From assembly GCA_002427845.1 (NCBI GenBank), contig DIYZ01000014.1:1-12347 (forward strand): a DNA stretch of 12,347 nt, given 5' to 3'. The first letter of the stretch is position 1, and every line of letters begins with the position of its first letter. The notes beneath the pieces were generated by a model, which saw nothing but the letters and a program-made list of their open reading frames with translations, was not told where the DNA came from and made no database searches. A program made the position numbers and the translations under genes. Positions 5,813-12,347 of the stretch are shown here, in pieces. Source of the DNA: Chloracidobacterium sp. UBA6041 (GTDB taxonomy: Bacteria > Acidobacteriota > Blastocatellia > Pyrinomonadales > Pyrinomonadaceae).

Positions 5813-7339
5813 CTACTGAGCGATCGTCTTACCTTTTTCGACAGCCTCTTCGATGGTGCCCACCATATAAAAAGCCTGCTCCGGAAGATCATCATGCTTC
5901 CCTTCAACGATCTCGCGAAAACCCTTGATTGTGTCTTCCAATTTAACGTACTTGCCTTCGAGCCCGGTGAATTGAGCGGCAACGAAGAAGGGTTGCGAGA
6001 AGAACCTCTGTACCTTGCGAGCGCGCGAAACGATCAGCTTATCTTCGTCGGATAGCTCGTCGAGTCCCAGAATCGCGATGATGTCCTGCAGGTCTTTGTA
6101 TCGCTGCAAGACGCGTTTCACCACCTGCGCCGTATTGTAGTGTTCTTCACCGATGATGCGCGGATCTAGTATGCGCGAAGATGACGTGAGCGGATCAACT
6201 GCCGGGTAAATTCCCAACTCCACGATCTGTCGCGAAAGCGCCGTCACCGCATCCAGGTGAGCAAAAGTAGTCGCTGGCGCCGGATCAGTGTAGTCATCCG
6301 CGGGCACGTAGACCGCTTGAATCGAAGTAATCGATCCAGTCTTGGTTGACGTGATGCGTTCCTGCATTTCGCCCATTTCCGAAGCAAGGTTAGGCTGATA
6401 GCCTACCGCGGAAGGCATGCGTCCGAGCAGTGCCGACACTTCTGAGCCTGCCTGCGTAAAGCGAAAGATGTTGTCGATAAAAAGCAGAACATCCAAACCC
6501 TTATCGCGAAAATACTCGGCGACGGTAAGTCCTGAAAGCGCTACGCGCAAACGCGCTCCGGGCGGCTCCGTCATCTGTCCATAGATAAGCGCCACCTTCG
6601 ACTGCTCCAGCGCGTTCATATCGACTTTCGTCATGTCGAATTCGCCGGTCTCATGGAAATGTTTATTAAACGCCTCGCCAAACTGAATAACCTGAGACTC
6701 GACCATCTCGCGAAGCAGATCGTTTCCCTCTCGCGTTCGTTCACCAACTCCAGCGAAAACTGAAAACCCCGAACGCGCCTTCGCGATGTTATTGATCAAC
6801 TCCATCACGATTACTGTCTTGCCGACACCAGCGCCGCCGAACAAACCAATCTTGCCGCCGCGCACGAACGGTTGGATCAAGTCGATAACTTTGATTCCCG
6901 TTTCAAACATCTGCAACTCGGTCGATTGTTCTTCAAACGTCGGGGCATGACGATGGATGGGATATCGCTCAGTGTGTTTGACGTCGCCAAGATTGTCTAC
7001 GGGCTGACCGATAACATTAAGGATGCGACCCAGTGTTCCCTCGCCCACGGGCATTGTTATTGGCCCGCCAGTATCGATCGCCTTCATGCCGCGCACCATA
7101 CCATCAGTCGGCAACATCGAGACCGTGCGAACTCGTCCTTCGCCAAGATGCTGTTGTACTTCAGCGATGAGGTCGATGGGCGTGGGAACGTCAAAGCCTT
7201 CGGAAACAATCCGGAGAGCTTGATAGATTGGTGGCAGATGTTTCTCGTCAAACTCGACGTCAACTACCGGCCCGATAATTTGCACGACGCGACCCGCTGA
7301 TTGACCATCGGCAGTCGTGTTTGCGCTGGACATAGCCAT
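5813..7339 (-). CDS. atpD: F1F0 ATP synthase beta subunit
   Basis: This is the catalytic subunit of F1. From the ATG at 7339 it has 508 residues, about 45 more than E. coli AtpD. Motifs are GRVVQIIGPVVDVEF near the N-terminus, the P-loop GGAGVGKT (168-175), GERTREGND, Walker B LLFID (285-289), SEVSALLGRMPSAVGYQP and GSIEEA-like GTIEEAVEKGK at the C-terminus. An insertion of about 30 residues (about 214-249, between EMVESQV and ALIYGQM) explains part of the extra length; similar insertions are known in Bacteroidetes and related phyla. The start is chosen because GAGGAG lies 12 nt upstream and MAMSSANTT directly precedes the conserved domain. The frame stays open upstream to a TTG at 7600, but that stretch has no family resemblance. 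It heads atpDC and is divergent from the metalloprotease gene; atpA and atpG are not adjacent. Confidence 0.96.
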   Translation of the reverse strand: MAMSSANTTADGQSAGRVVQIIGPVVDVEFDEKHLPPIYQALRIVSEGFDVPTPIDLIAEVQQHLGEGRVRTVSMLPTDGMVRGMKAIDTGGPITMPVGEGTLGRILNVIGQPVDNLGDVKHTERYPIHRHAPTFEEQSTELQMFETGIKVIDLIQPFVRGGKIGLFGGAGVGKTVIVMELINNIAKARSGFSVFAGVGERTREGNDLLREMVESQVIQFGEAFNKHFHETGEFDMTKVDMNALEQSKVALIYGQMTEPPGARLRVALSGLTVAEYFRDKGLDVLLFIDNIFRFTQAGSEVSALLGRMPSAVGYQPNLASEMGEMQERITSTKTGSITSIQAVYVPADDYTDPAPATTFAHLDAVTALSRQIVELGIYPAVDPLTSSSRILDPRIIGEEHYNTAQVVKRVLQRYKDLQDIIAILGLDELSDEDKLIVSRARKVQRFFSQPFFVAAQFTGLEGKYVKLEDTIKGFREIVEGKHDDLPEQAFYMVGTIEEAVEKGKTIAQ

Positions 7340-7405
7340 ACTTTCTCTTGACTCCTCTTTAGTGGCCTCTGAAGGCAAAAAAACCGGAAGGATTAAAAGC
7401 CAGCC

Positions 7406-7435
7406 AAGATAACACAACGTCGAAAGTAGCGCCAA
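7406..7435 (-). promoter_or_regulatory. possible atpDC promoter
   Basis: On the minus strand, TTGGCG (7435-7430) and TATCTT (7411-7406) are 18 nt apart, each matching four of six consensus bases. Transcription would begin about 60 nt upstream of the atpD ATG, leaving the GAGGAG ribosome binding site (about 7352-7357) in the leader. The call rests on sequence resemblance alone. Confidence 0.3.
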
Positions 7436-7757
7436 GTGCGGGACTTTATAGCCAGCTTGCAACATCAAGATCAGGCATATGACCGCGAAAGTATTAGGAG
7501 AATGACCCGAGGAAAATTTCTGGAACTGCGGCCAACGTCTTCCAGAAAATCCGCGCCGCCAATCGTGCGGATCAACTAGAAAATTTTTGGAGATCAGCAA
7601 ACAGTTTTGTTGTAATATGAATTCGGGTAGGAGAGAACAAAGGAAGCATTAAGCACAAACAAGATTGACAAGTTAAAGCTACCAAACTCACTCACCATTC
7701 AGTCTTAGATTCCTCTTCTTACTCTGTAAATATTCACTGCCAGCTTGCCCTACGTTA

Positions 7758-7897
7758 TTTCACAGTAAGGAACGTCCCTCAAAGCGTTCTTTCTGAAACC
7801 TGTACCAGGACCAACCGGTCTGCACCCTGGGCGACTTAGTTCGCGCCAAACTTTCCAGGAACCAGAGCCGGTCGAAGTGCAACACGACTGGTTTCCC
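7758..7897 (+). ncRNA. candidate structured 5' leader of the metalloprotease gene
   Basis: Four hairpins follow one another. First, TTTCA/TGAAA (7758-7762 with 7794-7798) encloses AAGGAACG/CGTTCTTT (7767-7774 with 7785-7792, one G-U pair). Second, CCAG/CTGG (7805-7808 with 7827-7830) encloses GACC/GGTC (7809-7812 with 7817-7820). Third, GCGA/TCGC (7831-7834 with 7841-7844) is flanked by GG/CC. Fourth, GGAA/TTCC (7858-7861 with 7893-7896) encloses CCGGTCG/CGACTGG (7868-7874 with 7885-7891, one G-U pair). The last stem ends 15 nt before the ATG. I recognise no known riboswitch. Individual stems are short enough to arise by chance. Confidence 0.35.
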
Positions 7898-7911
7898 AAA
7901 TTATCAAAACC

Positions 7912-8565
7912 ATGAAAACTACACTACTAAGCCTTATCCTGCTTCTGCTGATCCCCGGTGTCAGTCTTCGCGCGCAAACTATCGAGGGTTGCGCCAAGAA
8001 TCGCAACGCGCCACCCGCCGGTGCTTTCTATTGGCCGCCGGACACGGAAGTTAAAGTCTATTTCTTTCGCAACATGTTTACCCCGGCGCAAAAAGAAACC
8101 TTACAGGATGCGATGGAATTGTGGACCAAGGCCGCGAAGAACAGCGGCGCGGGAGTCAGCTTTGTTTACGCGGGAGAAACCGATGAGCCGGTCGCCTGCC
8201 GCAGTTGTTTGATGGTGACAAGGCGAGAGGTTTTCAAAAACGATCACAAGCATTATGCATTCTTTTATCCGCTGCAAAGCTCGCACGATCCGCGCCTGGT
8301 GTCTGCATGGATTGATCTCGACGTCGCCACGATCAGCCCACAGGCTATTCAGGGGTTCATGGCCCATGAGTTGGGTCATGGCATGGGATTAGGTGACTGC
8401 ACGAGCTGCAAAAAGAAGCAGACGATCATGAACGGCTTTCCAGGGGTTAACAAAGACAATGGCCTGATTGAACCTTCAGCTTGCGATTTAGAAGTCGTGC
8501 GTCAGGTCTATGAGTTACAGCGGCGAGTCGCTGGCAACACTCATGTCGAAACCCGTGTTGATTAG
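7912..8565 (+). CDS. secreted metzincin-like zinc metalloprotease (HExxHxxGxxD)
   Basis: The 217-residue protein starts with a clear Sec signal peptide (hydrophobic LLSLILLLLIPGVSL, likely cleavage near RAQ, residues 20-22). The mature part resembles a small matrixin-type catalytic domain. It has a W-P-x(n)-V-K-V-Y-F-F edge strand near the start and the zinc motif AHELGHGMGLGDC (151-163) with His152, Glu153 and His156. A candidate Met-turn follows at TIMNG (Met173). Asp162 sits where matrixins have the third His, as in the snapalysin (M7) pattern. Six cysteines (27, 96, 99, 163, 166, 191), including CRSC and CTSC pairs, suggest disulfides outside the cytoplasm. It likely cleaves extracellular or periplasmic proteins; substrate unknown. 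No pro-domain cysteine switch is evident. No Shine-Dalgarno is visible, and the gene is preceded by hairpins and followed by a 599-nt gap. Confidence 0.82.
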   Translation: MKTTLLSLILLLLIPGVSLRAQTIEGCAKNRNAPPAGAFYWPPDTEVKVYFFRNMFTPAQKETLQDAMELWTKAAKNSGAGVSFVYAGETDEPVACRSCLMVTRREVFKNDHKHYAFFYPLQSSHDPRLVSAWIDLDVATISPQAIQGFMAHELGHGMGLGDCTSCKKKQTIMNGFPGVNKDNGLIEPSACDLEVVRQVYELQRRVAGNTHVETRVD

Positions 8566-8900
8566 CACCCTTCCAGGTTTTCTTTCAAGACCTTAATTAG
8601 TACGCGTGAAGAAGCTCGGCCGCGGTCCAAAGTCTTAGGTTCAACGTCTTGATTCCTCGCTTGAGGTGTTCCTCAAACTGGCCGGAAAACCTAATTCTTG
8701 AGCAGCCGTCGCAGGCAAGATTGCATCTGAGTCTAGGGTGGAGATTCAGGTGTTTCTTTTTGCGTTCCAAACGCCGAGGGAACGCTTCCGAAAAGTATCG
8801 GCAGCGCTTCGGGACCCTGATAGCTGAGGACAGGAGTTACAACGGCGGCTGATAAATCACTGCGCCCAAAGTGTTCCGCAAATCTGTTGCTCGAATCGCG

Positions 8901-8930
8901 TTGACAGAGTTAAAGGTCGAAGGATAAATT
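8901..8930 (+). promoter_or_regulatory. possible sigma-70-type promoter for the large secreted protein gene
   Basis: A perfect TTGACA -35 box (8901-8906) is followed after 18 nt by TAAATT (8925-8930), four of six matches to TATAAT. Transcription would begin near 8937 and give a leader of about 228 nt before the ATG at 9165. Confidence 0.42.
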
Positions 8931-8961
8931 TCAAGTATTGGCTAATGCCGGCGTTGTTGGA

Positions 8962-9022
8962 AGTGAGCATCCTCAGGAGCAGCCGCTTCGGCCTCACTAA
9001 CAGCACCACCGACTTGGTCGGT
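8962..9022 (+). ncRNA. two adjacent hairpins in the leader of the large secreted protein gene
   Basis: AGTGAG/CTCACT (8962-8967 with 8993-8998) encloses the small palindrome TCCTCAGGA and the stem GCCG/CGGC (8982-8985 with 8989-8992), a possible three-way junction. It is followed by ACCGAC-TTG-GTCGGT (9008-9022), a strong 6-bp hairpin. Both would lie within the leader if the promoter at 8901 is used. There is no U-tract, and function is unknown. Confidence 0.33.
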
Positions 9023-9164
9023 CATGTTGTGGCATCAGAATGGGATTGGAAAATATCCCCTGGCACTCGCCTCCCAAAAAGTTAGTGATCGTTATTAACT
9101 GTCCTGTTGTATTCCTTCGCCGCATCTGGTGGCATTTTCCGCCTGACTCACGGAGTTTTCTGAG

Positions 9165-12100
9165 ATGAAAAGAATTGTTCTAGTTCTAACCATGGCGTTT
9201 GCGCTATTGGCTTGTGCCCTGTTCGGCGGATCTGTGTTGTCCCGGGCGAGTGAAAACAGCAACACAGTAGACTCCACCACGAATTCAGTTTCCGCGAATT
9301 TACAGAACAAGCAACAAGACAGTCTCCGCGACCAGTGGCATAGTGAAAGTGAAACCGTTGAGCAAGGTTCTGCTCAGGGCGGGGTTGAAGACGAGGAGGA
9401 AGACCCGGACATGCCGAAGGGCAAGCGGCGCGGTATTGATGAGGAAACTTATCTTCGTCTACGCGATGAATACATCGCGCGCCGTCGCGGGATCGAGCCC
9501 GGCAGACCATTCGATCCTCTGGCGCGCGGGCGAGCTGTCAGACAAATGGAAGTGCAAGAAGCGCTTCAAGCGGAAGCAGCAAAGAGTCTTCAGTTGAATC
9601 GTAGTAGCGCCTTCGGTTCAACGTTCACCTCAGCCACGTGGACACCGATTGGCCCGGCGCCGCTTCCGAACGGAAATGCTCAGGGCGGATCCAGCGTCGC
9701 AGTCTCCGGTCGCGTGACCGCGGTCGTTGTTGACCCTACTAACTCAAACAAAGTCTATCTCGGTACTGCACAAGGCGGCGTTTGGCGCTCACTCGATGGC
9801 GGCGCAACCTGGTTCTCAATCTTCGACAGCGCGCAGTCTCTGGCAATTGGCGCGCTAGCGCTCGCGCCTTCGAGTCCGTCAACTCTGTATGTTGGCACTG
9901 GAGAATTCAACAGCTGCGGCGACTGCTTCTTCGGCGCTGGCTTGTACCGTGTAGATAACGCCGACACTTCGGCCACGTTGGTTGGACCCATCAATCCGCA
10001 GATAACTTTGTCGGGTTTTACCTACAATGTTTTTTCGGGACGCGGGATCACGAAGATCCTGGTGAAGCCTGACGATCCGACAACGATTTTTGTGACCACG
10101 GCCCGAGGCATTGGCGGCAGTGGGGCAAATTCGTTGGGCCTGGTCCCCACCCTCGCCACGCGCGGTCTGTATCGTTCTACCAATGCGACCTCGGCTGCCA
10201 CCTCAGTGACATTTCAAAAGCTCGTAGTCACTACCGACAACAGTCCGGACAGCCCGGGCACGGGTAATGAGGACACGCCGGATGTCGTTATGGAACCGGG
10301 TGAACCTAACAATCTTCTTGTTACTGCTATAGGTCCAAGCGGCACTAGCCTAGCCTCTGGCATTTATCGCACCATCAACGCTCTTGCGAGCAATCCTACT
10401 TTTGCGCAAGTGTTACCACTGCCGAATAATGTGCGCGCAAACCTCGCCATCAATAAAGTTGGTGCTACCGTGACTGTTTACGCCGCAACCGGCGAGACGC
10501 CGGCGGGCGGCCCAACCTGCACCACTGGAAGCGGCGCGCTCAGAAAGTCAACGAATGGCGGACTAACCTGGTCATCTCAACTGGCGGGCGGCGGCGGTTT
10601 TTGCGGGGGCCAATGCTTCTACAACATCGCCGTCGCCGTTGATCCGAATGATGCTAATGTGATCTATCTGGGCGGCGACGCGCGAGGGTCGTGCTCCGAC
10701 GCGATGAAGAAGTCGATAAACGGCGGCGCTAGCTTTGTTCGGGACGATAATGGTTTGCACGCTGACTCGCATGCGCTGTTTTTCGATCCCCTGACAAGTC
10801 CAACCATCTACACCGGAAATGATGGCGGCGTTTGGAAGCGCGCATCCAATGCGGCACCCGGATCAGCCTGGACGAATCTTAACGGCGGTTCACTCAATAC
10901 GCTTCAGTTTGAAAGCGTCGCGGTCCATCCAACCGATCAATTCATGACAATCGGCGGCACGCAGGACAACGGCACAGAGGCGCAGCAAACATCTTCTGGT
11001 AATTGGATCAGTGCAGAAGGTGGAGACGGTGGATACGCGTTGATCGATCAAATTGCGACGGACAATACGAACGTTACGATGTACCACACGTTTTTCAATG
11101 AAACGGGCACGCAAATCGGGTTTGACCGCATCGTGAACACGGGCTGCCTTTCAACTAAGAATTCGTGGCCCACGCGTGGAGACTTTGGTTTTCCCGACCA
11201 AACCAGCGTGGCGTGTGACGGCACGGCGGACTTGCTCAACAACGGAATCAGCAGAAACGATAATGTCTTGTTTTACGCGCCGATGGCTCTTGGTCCCGGA
11301 ATACCTAACACTGTCTATTTCGGTTCGGACCGCCTCTATCGCTCGAGTGATCGTGGTGATCATATGACGGTGGTAAGCCAGGCGCCGATTTCCGGGACAT
11401 CCCCAGTTAGCACCATCGCCATCTCGCCGCAGGATGATAGTGTCCGTATTGTGGGTATGCAAAATGGCCAGGTGTGGGCGACTTCAACAGGCTCCTCGAG
11501 CCTGGTCAATATCACCAGCGGATCATTTCCGGCAAATCCTAACGAAAGTATTATCAACAAATTTGTTGGCCGCGCGGTCATCGATCCAAATGACAAGAAT
11601 GTCGCGTATGTAGCATTTTCTTTCTTTGCTCCGGCGGGTCAGGGTGTTTGGAAGATTACGAATCTCGGTTCCGCCGCGGGTTCTTCGCCTGTCGCACCGA
11701 ATTGGACGGCTTCCGGTAGCGGTATTCCCAGCGTGCCGATTAACGCGCTGGTGATTGATCCGATCAATTCAAACCACATCTACGCGGGGACAGATATCGG
11801 TGTCTACAACTCTACTGATGGCGGCGTGACCTGGAACCCATACGGAACCGGGCTCCCCCGGTCTGCGGTTTTTGATATTGCAATTCAAAGTCCTGCTCGA
11901 ATTCTGCGCGTTGCCACTCACGGCCGCGGCATGTGGGAAGCTTCCATTCCCGGCAGTGGCGGTCCAAACACAGTGCAGTTTAGCGCGGCCAGCCAGACCG
12001 TTAACGAGACCCTCGATCAAACAACGCATGCCGATCTGACCGTCACGCGAGCCGGCGATATCTCGGGTGCGGCCACCATTGATTATGCCAGCGCCGATGG

Positions 12101-12347
12101 ATCGGCCAGCGAAAGGTCAGACTACCTGGCCGCTGTAGGCACGCTGCATTTTGCCGCTGGAGAGGCGTCGAAGACTATTACGGTTTTCATCGTGGATGAC
12201 CGCTTTGCGGAAGCCGCGGAGACCTTTACCGTAAATCTAAGCAACCCCGTCGGCTGCACGCTGGGATCGCCTGCGACCTTCACCGTCACCATCGACAGCA
12301 GCAACGATCCGGTGGACGGGCCGAACCCCGTCAAGGATGCGAGCTTC
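9165..12347 (+). CDS. large exported BNR/Asp-box beta-propeller protein with Calx-beta domain, 3' end outside window
   Basis: The frame is open for 1061 codons from the ATG at 9165 to the window edge. GGAG at 9152-9155, 9 nt upstream, supports the start. A Sec signal peptide (about 1-28, cleavage likely after SRA) precedes an acidic and charged linker (about 30-145, including EDEEEDPDMPKG). A VPS10/sialidase-like propeller follows (about 150-930). Its Asp-box motifs S-x-D/N-G-G-x-T/S-W/F lie at 209-216 (SLDGGATW), 462-469 (STNGGLTW), 517-524 (SINGGASF) and 883-890 (STDGGVTW), with a degenerate one near 727. Blades often carry VDPxNxNxVYLG strands. A Calx-beta domain (about 935-1051) ends in the FTVTIDSS strand. 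CxxC-type pairs occur (Cys251/Cys254). Likely a surface or secreted binding protein or glycoside-active propeller; no catalytic residues can be assigned. The final DPVDGPNPVKDASF resembles the linker before DUF4214 domains in similar acidobacterial proteins. Confidence 0.88.
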   Translation, partial: MKRIVLVLTMAFALLACALFGGSVLSRASENSNTVDSTTNSVSANLQNKQQDSLRDQWHSESETVEQGSAQGGVEDEEEDPDMPKGKRRGIDEETYLRLRDEYIARRRGIEPGRPFDPLARGRAVRQMEVQEALQAEAAKSLQLNRSSAFGSTFTSATWTPIGPAPLPNGNAQGGSSVAVSGRVTAVVVDPTNSNKVYLGTAQGGVWRSLDGGATWFSIFDSAQSLAIGALALAPSSPSTLYVGTGEFNSCGDCFFGAGLYRVDNADTSATLVGPINPQITLSGFTYNVFSGRGITKILVKPDDPTTIFVTTARGIGGSGANSLGLVPTLATRGLYRSTNATSAATSVTFQKLVVTTDNSPDSPGTGNEDTPDVVMEPGEPNNLLVTAIGPSGTSLASGIYRTINALASNPTFAQVLPLPNNVRANLAINKVGATVTVYAATGETPAGGPTCTTGSGALRKSTNGGLTWSSQLAGGGGFCGGQCFYNIAVAVDPNDANVIYLGGDARGSCSDAMKKSINGGASFVRDDNGLHADSHALFFDPLTSPTIYTGNDGGVWKRASNAAPGSAWTNLNGGSLNTLQFESVAVHPTDQFMTIGGTQDNGTEAQQTSSGNWISAEGGDGGYALIDQIATDNTNVTMYHTFFNETGTQIGFDRIVNTGCLSTKNSWPTRGDFGFPDQTSVACDGTADLLNNGISRNDNVLFYAPMALGPGIPNTVYFGSDRLYRSSDRGDHMTVVSQAPISGTSPVSTIAISPQDDSVRIVGMQNGQVWATSTGSSSLVNITSGSFPANPNESIINKFVGRAVIDPNDKNVAYVAFSFFAPAGQGVWKITNLGSAAGSSPVAPNWTASGSGIPSVPINALVIDPINSNHIYAGTDIGVYNSTDGGVTWNPYGTGLPRSAVFDIAIQSPARILRVATHGRGMWEASIPGSGGPNTVQFSAASQTVNETLDQTTHADLTVTRAGDISGAATIDYASADGSASERSDYLAAVGTLHFAAGEASKTITVFIVDDRFAEAAETFTVNLSNPVGCTLGSPATFTVTIDSSNDPVDGPNPVKDASF

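Larger units (their letters stand above)
7340..7911. other. 572-nt divergent intergenic region between atpD and the metalloprotease gene
   Basis: No convincing gene is present. The atpD frame stays open across 7340-7600 and would encode a hydrophobic segment, but it has no Met-initiated family match, and a likely atpD promoter lies inside it. The stretch 7601-7757 is AT-richer; it contains TTGACAAGTTAAAG (7665-7678) and otherwise nothing I can name. The last 140 nt form a possible structured leader, listed separately. Confidence 0.6.
8566..9164. other. 599-nt intergenic region with several potential hairpins and a promoter-like site
   Basis: No convincing coding sequence is seen. A 67-codon open frame at 8649-8852 has no signal, domain or ribosome binding site and is very Arg/Ser-rich. 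Potential stems are TTAGGTT/AACCTAA (8635-8641 with 8688-8694) enclosing TTGAGG/CCTCAA (8661-8666 with 8671-8676), and GCGTTCC/GGAACGC (8762-8768 with 8779-8785). Downstream come a promoter-like site at 8901-8930 and two further adjacent hairpins. Some such stems are expected by chance in 600 nt. No terminator with a U-tract follows the metalloprotease gene. Confidence 0.5.

Noticed and set aside
7587..7618. Possible plus-strand promoter (TTGGAG ... TAATAT) for the metalloprotease gene
   Set aside because: The spacer would be 20 nt, and the -10 box would leave a leader of about 290 nt; not strong enough to call.
8649..8852. Small 67-codon open frame between the metalloprotease and propeller genes
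   Set aside because: No ribosome binding site, no domain or signal peptide, arginine/serine-rich composition typical of a random GC-rich frame, and it overlaps a potential hairpin.
9204..9215. Possible lipobox (LLAC, Cys17) in the propeller protein
   Set aside because: Leu at -2 is atypical, hydrophobic residues continue after the Cys, and a signal peptidase I site (SRA) lies downstream; a lipoprotein is less likely but not excluded.
9095..12334. Minus-strand open frames inside the propeller gene
   Set aside because: They are short, overlap each other and lie antisense to a continuous 1061-codon frame with clear domain motifs.
1..12347. CRISPR array, tRNA, rRNA, transposase, toxin-antitoxin or phage genes
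   Set aside because: Looked for on both strands; no regularly spaced repeats, cloverleaf-like sequence or matching protein motifs were seen.

Overview
This 12.3 kb window looks like a chromosomal segment of a Gram-negative heterotroph. My best guess is Acidobacteriota, class Blastocatellia (Pyrinomonadales-like). The basis is an inference from three things: several different intergenic palindrome families, a secreted beta-propeller plus Calx-beta protein, and an atpDC pair standing apart from the other ATP synthase genes. No rRNA, tRNA, CRISPR array, prophage or transposase gene was seen.

Layout, left to right. Positions 1-365 (-) hold the N-terminal part of a methylmalonyl-CoA mutase large subunit, cut by the window edge. 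A 237-nt spacer with a TTTGCGG-type repeat follows. Next is rlmI (603-1766, +), a 23S rRNA m5C methyltransferase, convergent with ctpA (1801-3513, -), a membrane-anchored S41/PDZ processing protease; a perfect 14-bp hairpin separates them. Divergent from ctpA are a family 2 glycosyltransferase of the dolichyl/polyprenyl-phosphate glucosyltransferase type (3646-4428, +) and pdxJ (4507-5259, +; vitamin B6 synthesis). These converge on the atpD-atpC pair (5332-7339, -), the beta and epsilon subunits of F1-ATPase. A 53-nt nested palindrome fills nearly the whole atpD-atpC gap.

The right half is the accessory part. A 572-nt non-coding stretch, whose last 140 nt fold into consecutive hairpins, precedes a small secreted metzincin-like metalloprotease with an HExxHxxGxxD zinc motif (7912-8565, +). 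A second 599-nt non-coding stretch carries a possible promoter with a perfect TTGACA -35 box and several potential hairpins. It precedes a large exported protein (9165 to the window end, +) with BNR/Asp-box propeller repeats and a Calx-beta domain, cut off at residue 1061.

The left part is ordinary housekeeping metabolism, RNA modification, protein quality control and energy generation, with little sign that the genes form one pathway. The two secreted proteins on the right may act at the cell surface or outside the cell; nothing here proves that they cooperate. I did not find a clear undescribed multi-gene system. The best leads are the structured leaders before the two secreted-protein genes and the palindrome inside atpDC.
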